A model generated the notes under the pieces. That model saw only the letters and a list, made by a program, of their open reading frames with translations, did no database searches and had not been told where the DNA came from. A program made the translations under genes and the position numbers. Positions 21,850-32,323 of a stretch of 64,000 nucleotides of DNA are shown in pieces. Numbering within the stretch: position 1 is the stretch's first letter; each line of letters opens with the position of its first letter. Origin of the DNA: Neonectria sp. B-13. Its lineage: Eukaryota; Ascomycota; Sordariomycetes; Hypocreales; Nectriaceae. Location of the stretch: positions 4,901,296 to 4,965,295 of the forward strand of contig NOKP01000001.1 in the NCBI GenBank assembly GCA_002682825.1. Direction: 5' to 3'.

Positions 21850-23264
21850 ATGTCTCAAGATCTGACCCAGCGCCTTCAGGCCGAACTAGACGCAGCTGCA
21901 ACCCGGTATGCCGAACGCAACCCGCGCTCCAGGGCACTCCATGACGAAGCTGTCAAGTCATTGCCCGGTGGAAACACAAGAACCGTCCTGTATGCCGGGC
22001 CTTTCCCCGTTGCCATGAAATCCGGCACGGGGTTTCAGCTCAAATCAGAGGATGGCCACACGTAAGTCTAACTGGAGCGTCTTCACAGAGTCTCGGTTTG
22101 ACAAGCTCGTAGATACACCGACTTGACGGCAGAGTTCACTGCCGCTCTCTATGGCCACTCTCATCCCGTCATTCTCTCGGCCATCAGGGACGTCCTCCAG
22201 AACACCGGCCTGAACGTCAGTGCGACAACGGCCCAGGAGCAGGTCTTCGCTCGTGAGCTGTGCAGCCGCTTCCATCTCGAACACGTCCGGTTCGCCAACT
22301 CTGGAACCGAGGCCAACCTGCACGCACTGGCAGCAGCGAGGGCCTTCACCAAGAAGAGAAAGGTCGTTGTCTTTGGCGGAGGTTACCATGGTGCCGTGCT
22401 GGGCTTCGCAGGGGGGAAGCCAGGGGCGAACAACGTCGACCTCGAGGACTGGGTTATAGCAAGGTACAACGACCTCGAGAGCGCTCGCAGTGCCATCTCA
22501 GGCGAGGGTGTGGCTGCTGTCCTCGTTGAGGGCATGCAGGGCGCCGGTGGTGGTATTACAGGGAACCCAGAGTTCATGGCAGGAATACAAGAGGCTGCTG
22601 GCAAGGCAAGTTTCCATGCAGCGTCCTATCTCATGACCTTAGAATTAACCAGACACAGGCGGGTGTATTGGTGATCCTCGACGAGGTCATGACCTCAAGG
22701 TTAACCTCCGGTGGTCTAGCCGAAATGCGAGGACTCACGCCCGATCTCAAGACCTTTGGCAAGTATCTCGGCGGCGGTCTTGCGTTCGGCGCATTCGGCG
22801 GCAGGGCAGACATCATGGCCACATTTGACCCTCGACTCCCCGGCGCTCTTTCGCACTCGGGCACCTTCAACAACAACACCTTAGTCACCCACGCAGGGTA
22901 CGCAGGGCTGACCAAGATCTACACACCCGAGGTAGCCACCCAGTTCACCAAACGGGGAGACAAGCTCAGGGAGAGCCTCAACGAGGTCACCAAGGGCACC
23001 AGGGTTTGCTTCACGGGCCTGGGAACCATCATGGGAGTCCACTTTCCAAACGACGGCACTCGAGATATCGAGCGCGGCGGAGATGTCGAGGAGAACGACG
23101 GCCTCAGGGCCCTTTTCTGGTTCGATATGTTGGAGGAGGGTTTTTGGGTTGTCCGACGAGGTTTCGTTGCCCTGGTTTTGGAGACGCCAGAGTCCGAGTT
23201 GGAGAGGTTTGTCCGCTGTGTAGAAGCCTTTGTTTCCAAACACGCAGACCTCGTCAAATTATAG
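21850..23264 (+). CDS. PLP-dependent class III aminotransferase, glutamate-1-semialdehyde 2,1-aminomutase-like
   Basis: Model: exons 21850-22061, 22113-22605, 22659-23264, 436 aa. Intron 1 (51 nt) is GT-AG. Intron 2 (53 nt) uses a GC donor (AAG/GCAAGT); no GT alternative keeps the frame into AGVLVILDEVMT. Fold-type I features are clear: the PLP-pocket motif NSGTEAN, GGYHGA, the LDEV aspartate (Asp243) that holds the pyridine nitrogen, and the Schiff-base lysine in TFGKYLGGG (Lys270). It most resembles bacterial and plant HemL. Fungi make aminolevulinate from glycine and succinyl-CoA, so tetrapyrrole synthesis is unlikely to be its job; a catabolic or specialised-metabolism transamination is more plausible, with the substrate unknown. 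No secondary-metabolism genes flank it. Confidence 0.9.
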
Positions 23265-23652
23265 GCTTGTGGTCTGTAGAAAATTGAGTGTCTGAGTTTC
23301 TATTCAAAATGAGCATAAGATTGATTCTGCAAACAATTAAACATGGACGCAAAAGGAAGTCGGTCGTGATGATTCCTGACTGTGCATCTGTAGGTGTGAT
23401 CTCGCTGCTGTGATTGGCGGCTGGCGTCTCCACCCTATTTTCCTACCTGGTTCAGCTGGGTGAGGCTGGTGGCGCTTCCCCAGACGTCGCATCCATCAAT
23501 TCTTCCACAGTCTCGTCACCTCAGCCTCGCGAGTCAACTCTCGAACGATCCTCCATCCGCAACCCAAAGAACCACCCCGAGAACACCGCGAGAACACCCC
23601 GTACGAACCGTAACCAAACACAACCAAACCCAAACAAACAAACCCACAAGCA
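23265..23652. other. Short intergenic region between tandem + strand genes
   Basis: 388 bp holding the 3' end of the aminotransferase transcript and the promoter and leader of SF3A2. The last 60 bases before the ATG are A/C-rich with CCAAACAAAC-type sequence, typical of a fungal 5' UTR. No gene was seen. Confidence 0.6.
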
Positions 23653-24366
23653 ATGGACTTCCAGAACCGCGCAGGCTCCAAGTTCGGCGGCGGCGGCGTC
23701 GCGTCGCAGTCGGCCACCAACGCCGACCGCCGCGAACGCCTGCGCAAGCTCGCTCTCGAGACCATCGACCTCGACAAGGACCCCTACTTCTTCAAGAACC
23801 ACGTCGGCTCCTTTGAGTGTCGCCTCTGCCTCACCGTCCACCAGAACGACGGCTCCTACCTCGCCCACACCCAGGGCAAGAAGCATCAGACCAACCTCGC
23901 CCGCCGCGCCGCTCGCGAACAGAAGGAGGGCAAGCAGGCCGTCGACCCGGCCACCGGCTTGCCCGTCGGCGTCTCGGGCGCCGGCTTCGCCGCCCGCCGC
24001 AACGTCGTCAAGATCGGCCGCCCTGGCTACAAGATCACCAAGATCCGCGACCCCGTCACCCGCCAGCAGGGCCTGCTCTTCCAGCTGCAGTACCCGGACG
24101 CCACCCAGGAGACCGCCCCCAAGTGGCAGGTCATGAACGCCTTTACCCAGCACATCGAGGAGCCCGACAAGAACTTCCAGTACCTCCTCGTCGCCGCCGA
24201 GCCCTACGAGACCGTCGGCTTCAAGATCCCCGCCCGCGAGCTCGACAAGCGCGAGGACCGCCAGTTCTGCTTCTGGGACCCGGACGCCAAGGAGTACTGG
24301 ATCCAGGTCATGTTCATGACGGAACGTGAGGAGCGCTTCAACGCGGCGCCTGGAACGACACGGTAA
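23653..24366 (+). CDS. SF3A2: Splicing factor 3A subunit 2 (SF3A2/Prp11/Sap62)
   Basis: Single exon, 237 aa, complete. The protein is part of the SF3a complex of U2 snRNP and helps recognise the intron branch site. The opening MDFQNRAGSK and the downstream RRERLRKLALETIDL match the highly conserved N-terminus of the family, which fixes the start. A matrin/U1-type zinc finger follows at about residues 55-80 (CRLC...H...H, with the GSYLAHTQGKKH signature), then the conserved PGYKITK and YLLVAAEPYETVGFKIP blocks. The protein ends near residue 237 and lacks the long proline-rich C-terminal extension of the human protein, as is usual in fungi. It is convergent with the COT-1 kinase gene. Confidence 0.97.
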   Translation: MDFQNRAGSKFGGGGVASQSATNADRRERLRKLALETIDLDKDPYFFKNHVGSFECRLCLTVHQNDGSYLAHTQGKKHQTNLARRAAREQKEGKQAVDPATGLPVGVSGAGFAARRNVVKIGRPGYKITKIRDPVTRQQGLLFQLQYPDATQETAPKWQVMNAFTQHIEEPDKNFQYLLVAAEPYETVGFKIPARELDKREDRQFCFWDPDAKEYWIQVMFMTEREERFNAAPGTTR

Positions 24367-25197
24367 GAGGAGGGACTAGCTGAGTTGGTGGTTACGACAC
24401 ACAAGAGAAGTTGAAGACGAAACGGGATACAGCGTTTCCCAAAAGATTCCACGTTGCAATCATGGGACGAGGCAAGCGCCCATATCAAAGAATCGTGCCT
24501 GCGCGGGGCGCTCTTTGCAGTTGAGTGGGAACATGGCGCAACGGACACGACCGGTGACGAGCAGGCGAGGGTCGCGTATGAAGCGTAAGAGATCAACCTC
24601 GCGTCATCGGGAGGCTCTTAACTGACAAAGGATATTCAGCTGCTTCGGGACTTTGCCTGGGATAATGAACGGAATGTAAATGTACATATAATATGACATG
24701 TATGACCAGGCCATACTAGTTGGCTCGGAGTTAGGTTCCAGGTTATTGGGCTTCAAATCGCACGCAAAACATAGATTTTCATGTACCAGCTACTTTTTTC
24801 AATTAGGCTTTAGTGGCCATGAGCAGGTCTACACTCATCTTCCGAGACATGCCCAGGACAATAAAATGGCAAAGAGATAGCTCAAGCTTCGCCCAAGCCT
24901 AAGTGCCAACCTCCCAACTCAGCCCTCCCCGTCTGTTGAATTACGTACAAATATTGCAAAAGAGGAGACCAGGCCCACGGCGGGAGAGACAAGAGGCAGG
25001 ACATGCAATGTGAAGATAAGGGGCAGATCCCACTTCCTCACTACGCCGTCTGGTAACCGCTGACCAGCGACATTTTTGTGCTCGTTGGTCCAGCTTGCCG
25101 CACACTGCTTCCCCACTGGGCCAGACGAAACCTGTTCACAGAACAAGGCTCCCTTGGTGGCGCAAGCGGGTTGAGTGCGTAATTATCCTGGCTGCGA
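24367..25197. other. Convergent intergenic region between SF3A2 and COT-1
   Basis: 830 bp containing the two 3' UTRs. No gene, repeat array or RNA gene was recognised. Confidence 0.6.
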
Positions 25198-27138
25198 CTA
25201 CCGGAAGTTGTTATCGAACCGCTTGAAGGTGTAGCCGATGAAGGGCAAGCTCATTTCCGGAGTCTCCTCCACCTGGCCACGGCCTGACGAGAGAGCCTGG
25301 GCTTTGAGGACCGTTGCGTTGTCGGTCTGGTCAATTTCATCAGTGGGGAAGTAGGTGGTGTCGATGTTGGACGTCAGGCGCGGCTCGAAAGGTGCTCGGA
25401 TCCGGCGCAGGCTGTCGAACTCGACGCCACGGAAGAAGGCGTGGCTCTTGATTTCCTGTGCACCAGCTCGACCAAGTCGGTTCTCGGTGTTACAAACCAT
25501 GCTGCAAAAAAGGAGTTAGCACACATCCGGATACGCCGGGCACAAGGTAAAGGAACTCACCTTCGAATCAGGTTCTCAGCGTCGACACCCAGTGTGATAT
25601 CGTCAGGGAAGTACAGGGTCTGCCTCCAGTTGACAATTTTGCGGTAGGTGTCGTGGCTATCCTCGGCGCAGAAAGGGGGCCAACCAACTAAGCATTCGAA
25701 CATGATGGTTCCTAGTGACCACCAATCGCAGTCAAAGGTGTAACCGTGCCCAGTGAAGATTTCGGGGGCGATGTAGTCGGGGGTTCCGACGGTGGAGTAG
25801 GCCATCAGTCGTCGAGACCGTCGCCAATCGTTGATCTGGGATCGGTTGCTAACAGTAAGGTTGATCTGGTCGATGGCAACAGAAGTTCGGTCACGGGGAC
25901 GGTTGGACCGACCCTGCAACAGCTGCTGGTAATAGTTGTTGTCGTGGAGCCTGTGGAAGCCAGTGGAGAGACCGAAATCGGTCAACTTGACGTGACCGCC
26001 TCGGTCGAGGAGAATGTTGTCGGGCTTAATGTCACTGTTTCGGAGTCAGATAGGGTGGGGGCGAAGGGACAGGAGGGCGCTCATACCGATGGATGAAACC
26101 CAGCTTATGGACAGCGTCGATGGCCAGGACAATCTCAGCAATGTAGAATCGCGTAATGTCCTCGGAAAAGATTTCGTACTTGATGAGCATGGTCATCAGA
26201 TCTCCACCAGGCAAAAACTCCATCAGCATGTAGAGGAAGTACGGGTCCTGGAAGGTGGTGTAGAGCTTGACGACCCAGGGGCTGTCAGACTCGGCCAGAA
26301 TGTCTCGCTCTGATCGGACGTGCGCCAGTTGGTCCTTTTTGAACATTTCGGTCTTGATAAGGGACTTCATGGCGTAGACCTTGCCGTCTCCCTTCTTCTG
26401 CACCAGCTTGACCTCTCCGAAAGCACCCTTTCCGATAATCTTGACGGTGTTGTAGTTCTCGGGCTTGTCCTTTGTTCGGAGGAAACGCAGATACTGGCCC
26501 TCTTTCCTTCCGGCGGTCGACCATAGCTGCTCTCTTCGACCTGAGCTCTGGCCCGGGTCTTGAAGCTTCAGCTCCAGCTCGCTTTGTCTGTTTGGAGGCA
26601 AGGTCACGAGTCAGCGCCATGCCCGCGGGGGATGTAACAAGAATTCCAGGAGAGGGGGACAAACCTTTGGTTGCGTTCCCTGGCACGCTTGACGCTGTCT
26701 TTGAAGAAATCGGCGGCCAGCTGGGAGCACTTCTTCTGGTTGCTGTTGGCACTAGAACCGTATCGGTCGGGGTTGCGCTCGGGGGCTTGCTGGAGTTCGG
26801 GGACTGGGGCGGCGGTCTGGCTGGGCATGGGTGGAGCATTCATGTAGTTGCTGTACCCAGGTTGCTGCCCCGATGCGCCAGCAGTCCTAGGACGCTGGTT
26901 GGATGTTCGGGAGCCATATTGCTGCGCCCTGGCGGCGCCTCCGAGGTTCTGGTGGGAGAACTGGTGAGCGAGGCCGGTGTTTGGGTCGTTGGTGCCCGGC
27001 GTGTTGGATCGCGGCTGGTAGGCGGCGTTCTGGGCGTTGGCGTAGTCATTGGCGGGTTGGCCCTGGTACTGGGGAGCGTACTGCTGGCTGTTCTGGGCAA
27101 AGTAGCCCTGGGGAGCATAGCCACCACCAGCGTATGCT

Positions 27139-27173
<35 letters not shown>

Positions 27174-27344
27174 CTGCTGCTGTTGCTGTTGCATGCCGGG
27201 CGGTTGTCCAGAGCCCGAGGAGAAGACGGGCTGTGGGAAGGTCGATGGGGTGGTTGGATAGGCCCGGTCGGAGGCGGTCAGCCTGTCGTTGCTGTTGCTG
27301 TTGCCTCCAAAGTTGAGGAACAGGCGATTGTTATTGGAATCCAT
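25198..27344 (-). CDS. cot-1: NDR/LATS-family serine/threonine kinase COT-1 (Orb6/Cbk1 orthologue)
   Basis: Model: exons 27344-26665, 26587-26087, 26034-25561, 25501-25198; introns of 77, 52 and 59 nt; 652 aa. The kinase controls polar hyphal growth and septation together with a Mob2-type co-activator. The start, with [11 protein letters not shown] near residue 35, fits the fungal COT-1 N-terminus. A tract of about 18 Gln follows at 52-69. The Mob-binding N-terminal region ([18 protein letters not shown]) leads into the kinase: GKGAFGEV, Lys301, HRD at 393-395, DFG at 413-415, and an activation segment with the NDR-type insert ending in [12 protein letters not shown]. The C-terminal hydrophobic motif (GYTFKRF, Thr643) is intact. 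All catalytic residues are present, so the enzyme should be active. The upstream region is unusual and is listed separately. Confidence 0.97.
27136..27189 (-). repeat. Polyglutamine tract coded by mixed CAG/CAA (about 18 codons)
   Basis: Eighteen consecutive Gln codons in the N-terminal region of COT-1, with CAA interruptions that should limit slippage. Its length is likely to vary between strains. Confidence 0.85.
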
Positions 27345-27971
27345 GGCGAAATCGACTCGACTCGACTCGACTCGAGCGTACGGACGGACGATGGGGAAGA
27401 AGGACGATGGTGAGTTTCAGGAGAAAGACGTCCAGGGGCGGAAAGCCAGCGGAGGCTAGAGACGCTCCGAGGAAGCAAGTGGGCTGGATCGCAGAGCAAT
27501 GGAGCGCTAGCGATGGCCCAGATGCAAAAGACACGCGGGCGGGATGGGATATTGGAGAACGTGAGCCAAGGTGAAGGAGGTGGACGAGGACGGACGAAGT
27601 GGACGAGGTTTTGGGGGACGAGGCGAGCGGTGGCTGATGACAGATACAAAGGCGACGGCGGGCAGGTCGAAACGCGCAAGGACGCTCACCAGCCGAGTTT
27701 TGGGGGGTCTAACGTTGGGTTCGAGGGGTCAAAAAGGGCGGCGGCGGGCGGCCTGGTCCGTCCTCGGTGGTGGTGGTCGGGTGGTGGCACTCCCTCCAGT
27801 TGAGTGCTACCGTCCAGGCTTTAGGGGTCCAGCGGTTGGCCAAGTGGCAACCCACAGGCGGGCTCAGTGCACCCACAGCAGGCCTGTGAAACCTAGCCCC
27901 CTGAAAGCCGGAACTTGAAGTCCAGTGTGGTTGGGGCTGCCAGATATATATTTGGTATTGGAGGTGCTGTG
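27345..27971 (-). promoter_or_regulatory. ATG-free leader/promoter region of COT-1
   Basis: No CAT occurs on the + strand over these 627 bp, so the coding strand has no upstream ATG; the first is at 27972-27974. The coding strand is C/T-rich. Four copies of a CGACT unit lie at 27353-27372, directly before the start codon. I infer a long 5' UTR of up to about 600 nt. Confidence 0.45.
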
Positions 27972-29827
27972 ACATGATTGAGGGGGCAGCTGAATAGGTA
28001 TTGATACGACGGGCCTTGATGAGACCGAGTATTAACAATCCCAAGGGCATTCTACGATTCAATAAAGGTCCTGCAAAATGCCATGGGCTTCATCAACATA
28101 CGGTGGCGTCGTCGCATCCTACCGCCACTGTCTGTACTCCATCTGGCATGAGGTGTTGGACGCGCAACCCAAAGTAGTGTCAAGCGAAGGGGAAGAAGGG
28201 GGCGAGTCGTCCTTCTCCTTTTCTTGTTCGTTCATATTCCTCCGGCCTTCTTTCTTCTCTTTTCTTTCTATTTATTGCCCTCTCCCTCGTGTTCTTTTGT
28301 TCTTCGTTTCGCATTCTTCTTGATTCTCCTCATCTTCTACCGCCTCAACTCTCTCTCCCTTTCTCTCCCTCTCTCTCGTCTTCCCATCTCTCCCCACTCT
28401 TCGGCCGAGACTGGCACTAACTACCTCGGTACTACATAGTACATAATTAGGTACTAGTAGGCAATCAATGGTTATACCACCTCTCCCGTCCTTACTTAAA
28501 ACGCCGCCGACGGTGGTGATCCAAAGTGGGATAGAGGGAGCCACTCCGTCTATGGCTCAGCTGGCCTTGGCTCCAGCATCTCCTTTTTCTTCAATCGTCA
28601 GGCGTCCACCGAATCCACCCCCAGCGACAGCCTACACCACAACAGCACCTCAATTGGGTTCTCCAGGTCCATCGTCCAGGGAGTTCCCAGCGAGACCCAG
28701 CGAGTCAGGGGCTTCCTTGTCCAATTGGATACCCGCCCCGTCGCTTCCCCGGAGGAACCAGAGCCTCAGGTCAACCTGCGGCCTGCGGCTTGCGGCACCG
28801 CCCACTTCAGCTTTATTAAGAAGCCCAATATAGCCGTTCATGTCACAGTTTGGCGAGTGCCCTAATATGCCGCCTGTCTCCGGTTCGAAGTCAACCTGAA
28901 TCCCGCCAACGGGGTGGCAGTGACTGGTGGCAGTGTAGCGGGCACTCCAGCCAGCAGAGACCGAGACACAAGACTCGTCCCTGTTCATGTTCAGTCGAGA
29001 TGCTACACTGATCTGCCGAGTTGAGTTTGTTCGTGCCATGCTGCCACGCTTTTCTTCGCTCCCGTCGTTACATCCAAAGCCCATGCTCCCCACATGGCAA
29101 GGCATGGGGGTACTTGTAACGCCTTGCACGCGGCGAGTTCGACCCGTTCCTCCTCAATTCCACCGAAACATTTGTGTGGCACGTTTCCGTCTAGATCTAG
29201 TGAGTATCCTCGGTGGGTCGGTTCCGAGCGGTAATGCCATGACCAACTGAAGAACTGCAACATCGCGACACGTTGCCGGGATAAAAGATTATTTCAACCA
29301 CCAAATTTTTGTACAGAATGCGACAGGCTAGCCCTTCGTCTCCTCCAAAACAACACCATGCGACCTACCACATACCGAATGCAGGGCATGCGGCATGCGG
29401 CACGGAGATCCTCTTGCCAACTGCCGGGGTCTTTTCGTATTCCAGAAGCCTTGTAGAAGGAACCCCAGTACACCTTTGACGAGACATCAATACACGTATT
29501 CGCCAACCTTTTATACAAATTAGTTACACCTCGCCAGATTTCTAGGACATGACTCCCGTAGACCCTTGTCGACCGATGAATCAGACATGGATGAAGCTGG
29601 CAGCTCACAGAGGCGGGAGCTTGACGACGGAGCCCACGTATTTCCATCCCGAACCTTATCGGCCGGCTCTTATCGCGGCCTTTTTTTTTTCCTACGGACC
29701 GAAGCGCAACGACCTCAACCCGGCGAGCAGTATATCGAGGCCTTAGCCAACCCAGTAACCAGTCCCGTACTGTTCGATCCATACCCCTCGAGACTCCTCC
29801 CAGATTCCGCACCGAATCAGCTCAACC
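27972..29827. other. Intergenic region between divergent COT-1 and TIM54
   Basis: About 1.9 kb without a recognisable gene. A dense CT tract on the + strand lies at about 28200-28395 and may mark a promoter. TIM54's own leader is short, since an ATG occurs on the + strand at about 29588. Confidence 0.5.
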
Positions 29828-31243
29828 ATGGCCGAGCCCAATCCTCCAGCGCAGCCCGCCGGTACTGGCGCAACCTACAAAGCCCCGACTCCGGCCCCGA
29901 AAAAGAACCCCGTCCTGGCCATGATGGGCCTGCCGAACCTCCCCCGAAAGCTGCCCTCCCGCAACTGGATGATCTTCTGGGCCATCACTGGCTCTATCAC
30001 CACCGCCGTCGTCTACGATAAGCGCCAGAGGAAGCGGGCCACGGCCAAGTGGAAGCACGTCGTCTCTCCCCTAGCCGAGGAGCTCATCAGCTCTCCCAAC
30101 CAGCTCCCCCGCAAGCTAACCATCTACCTCGAGGCGCCCCCCGGCGATGGCCTGCGTGCCGCCCAAGAGCACTTCCTCGAGTATGCCAAGCCTGTCCTCG
30201 CTGCTTCAGGCCTCGATTGGGAGTTCGTTCAGGGCAGGCAACAGGGCGATGTAAGGGCCGCGGTCGCTGAGAAGATTCGCCGGTCGAGGAGAGAGCAAGA
30301 ACGCCCTGGCGAGGAGGTGGTAAAGACGGAGGAGAACAGCATCGATGATTTAAGGAAGAAGATGGGTTTGCCAGAATACGATGGCGTCAACGGCGACGTC
30401 ATCTTCGGGCTGCACGCATGGAAGGAGTACGTTCGTGGACTACACGAGGGATGGCTTGGACCCCTTGACGCCCCGTCTCAACCAGAACCCGAGGTGAAGC
30501 CAGCTCCTGTAGAGGCCACCCCGGCAGTTGAACAGACGGAAAGCAATAAGATCGAGACCGACAAGACGGAGGGTGACAAGATTGAAGGTGACAAGCCCGA
30601 GGAGGAGAAGAAGGAGGAGAAGAAGGAAGAGGAGAAGAAGCCCGAACGGCCCCCTCAACCACTGCCGTACAACTCCCCCGAGGACTATTCCATGGCCACC
30701 CTCCCCATCCAGATCCCCGCCGAGTTCCAACCCTCCAACCCCATCACCTTCCCCCACCGCCTCGGCTTCCGCCACACCTTCGTCCGCCTCAACCGCTTCT
30801 TCAACCGCCGCAAGCTCGCCGACGAGATCGGCCGCGAGGTCGCCGCCGTGTGCTTCGCTGCCTCCTCCCGCGAGTGGCGCGAGGCCGACGGCCTGCACGA
30901 GCAGCAGCTCGTCCTCGCCCACGAGGAGCACGACTGGCCCAAGTCGGTGTGGAAGAACGAGGAGCCTATCGAGAACGCCGATGACGGCGCTGTCGTGGCT
31001 GTCCCTCCCAAAGAGAAGATCTGGACGTCGCCCATGGTCCTCGACGCCCGCCTCACGCAGCGCATGCGCCGTTTCGAGATCAGCCCCGAGCACGAGGCCC
31101 GCGCCGCTGCCTATGTCGTCCCCGAGGAGGAGATTGAGGGCTGGATCAAGGGCAGTCTGCGCAGCGTCTGGCGCTGGGGCGTCAACTCGTGGAACAGCAA
31201 GCCCATGCGCCCCAACGTGGGCGACATCAGCGGCGACGAGTAG
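29828..31243 (+). CDS. TIM54: Mitochondrial import inner membrane translocase subunit TIM54
   Basis: Single exon, 471 aa, with an ATG in good context (AACCATGGC). Tim54 is a fungal subunit of the TIM22 complex, which inserts carrier proteins into the inner mitochondrial membrane. After a Pro/Ala-rich N-terminus and the conserved LPSRNW block there is one membrane span at about residues 46-63, followed by the basic patch KRQRKR, then a large intermembrane-space domain. Residues about 235-278 form a Lys/Glu low-complexity insert built of short degenerate repeats (TDKTEGDKIEGDKPEEEKK), which is probably disordered. The C-terminal FNRRKLADEIGREVAAV region and the end of the protein are intact. 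Confidence 0.93.
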   Translation: MAEPNPPAQPAGTGATYKAPTPAPKKNPVLAMMGLPNLPRKLPSRNWMIFWAITGSITTAVVYDKRQRKRATAKWKHVVSPLAEELISSPNQLPRKLTIYLEAPPGDGLRAAQEHFLEYAKPVLAASGLDWEFVQGRQQGDVRAAVAEKIRRSRREQERPGEEVVKTEENSIDDLRKKMGLPEYDGVNGDVIFGLHAWKEYVRGLHEGWLGPLDAPSQPEPEVKPAPVEATPAVEQTESNKIETDKTEGDKIEGDKPEEEKKEEKKEEEKKPERPPQPLPYNSPEDYSMATLPIQIPAEFQPSNPITFPHRLGFRHTFVRLNRFFNRRKLADEIGREVAAVCFAASSREWREADGLHEQQLVLAHEEHDWPKSVWKNEEPIENADDGAVVAVPPKEKIWTSPMVLDARLTQRMRRFEISPEHEARAAAYVVPEEEIEGWIKGSLRSVWRWGVNSWNSKPMRPNVGDISGDE

Positions 31244-31556
31244 AGATGCGGCAGCTGTCGAGAAACAAGAAAACGCCACACAAAACGGTGCCTGTATGTA
31301 TGATAGAAACCAGTGGGAATGGCTGGTCGCTGTGATGACGACACTTTTGTATATCAATGTTATACCAGGAGGCAGGGGGGGGCGATATGTGGTGCGGTGC
31401 ATCTTCACGGATAGAGCGAGGAACGACATCTATGATACTGTACTCTGTAATCACAATGCATTTACTCCTCTTCACAAACCAATTCCACGTCCCAACAAAG
31501 AAGAAGCACTGCTCGAGGCATGTAGTCATGCGTCTTTGGTATATTGGCTTCCGTTC
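31244..31556. other. Convergent intergenic region between TIM54 and the NIP30-domain gene
   Basis: 313 bp between two stop codons, presumably both 3' UTRs. Nothing else was seen. Confidence 0.6.
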
Positions 31557-32323
31557 CTAGTCGTCGTCTGAATCGCTTCCGTACGCCACCAGTCCCAACG
31601 CCTTCTTCTCCGGCGGCTTCGCACGCTCTTCCGCATCTTTGTCCTCGCTGGCTCCAGTCTTCGTCTGCTGTTCCTTTACCACTTTGCCCTCCGCATCCGC
31701 CTCTCCGCTACTCACCCTCCGCCTCACACCCTTGACCTCCCGGTCCTTGACGCGCTTCCTCTTCTTCCCCACGCCCCACGACTCGCCCTCTCCCTCGAGG
31801 CCGGCGCCGGCCTCGCCGCCTCCGCCCTTCTGCCGCTCCCGGAACGCCTTCAGGCCTTCCTCCGTCTCCCGCCGCACGCGGTCCTCCTCTGCGCGCTTGG
31901 CCGCGCGGACGTCGTCGAGAAAGTCGATCTCGTCATCGTCCAGCGCGCGGAACTGGTTGCGCAGCTTCGACTGTTCTTCAAACGCAGCCTGCTTGGCGGC
32001 TGTGAATCCCCTGAGAATCAGCTTACACCGCCACATTTGGGGGGCTTTTGAGAAAGACACGGCAAGGCAAGGGAAAATCACAAACCTTTGTTGGCCTCCA
32101 GGACATCATAGAGACTCCTCTCGCCGTCCCCCGAGGCCGCCTTGATGCGCTGCTCCTCGCGCCGCCGCCGGTCAGCCTCGAGTTCCTGCTGCACCGCCTC
32201 CCACTCCTTAGACTTGGCGCCGGCGTGGAGGGGCTTTGCGGCGCTGACGCTGTCGGTTGGTGCGTCCTTGGAGATTTCGCCGCTGGAACTGATGGTGCCC
32301 CCCGAGACAAAGCGGTTGGACAT
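31557..32323 (-). CDS. FAM192A/PSME3IP1-like protein with NIP30 N-terminal domain
   Basis: Model: exon 1 32323-32086, exon 2 31999-31557, 86-nt intron, 226 aa. Two acceptors are possible; the second (CACAG at 32000-32004) joins the donor in frame and gives ANKAAKQAAFEEQ, the expected family sequence, so it was chosen. Known for the family: the human member binds the proteasome activator PA28-gamma and has been found with spliceosome-related factors; the fungal role is not established. The N-terminal half is the charged helical NIP30 domain, with EWEAVQQELEADRRRREEQR and FRALDDDEIDFLDDV. The C-terminal half is Lys/Glu-rich and disordered, carries KKRKRVKDR as a likely nuclear signal, and ends in the acidic YGSDSDDD. 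Confidence 0.85.

Noticed and set aside
30440..31429. Long antisense frame over TIM54
   Set aside because: It is a shadow of the GC-rich coding strand; the + strand frame is a recognisable TIM54.
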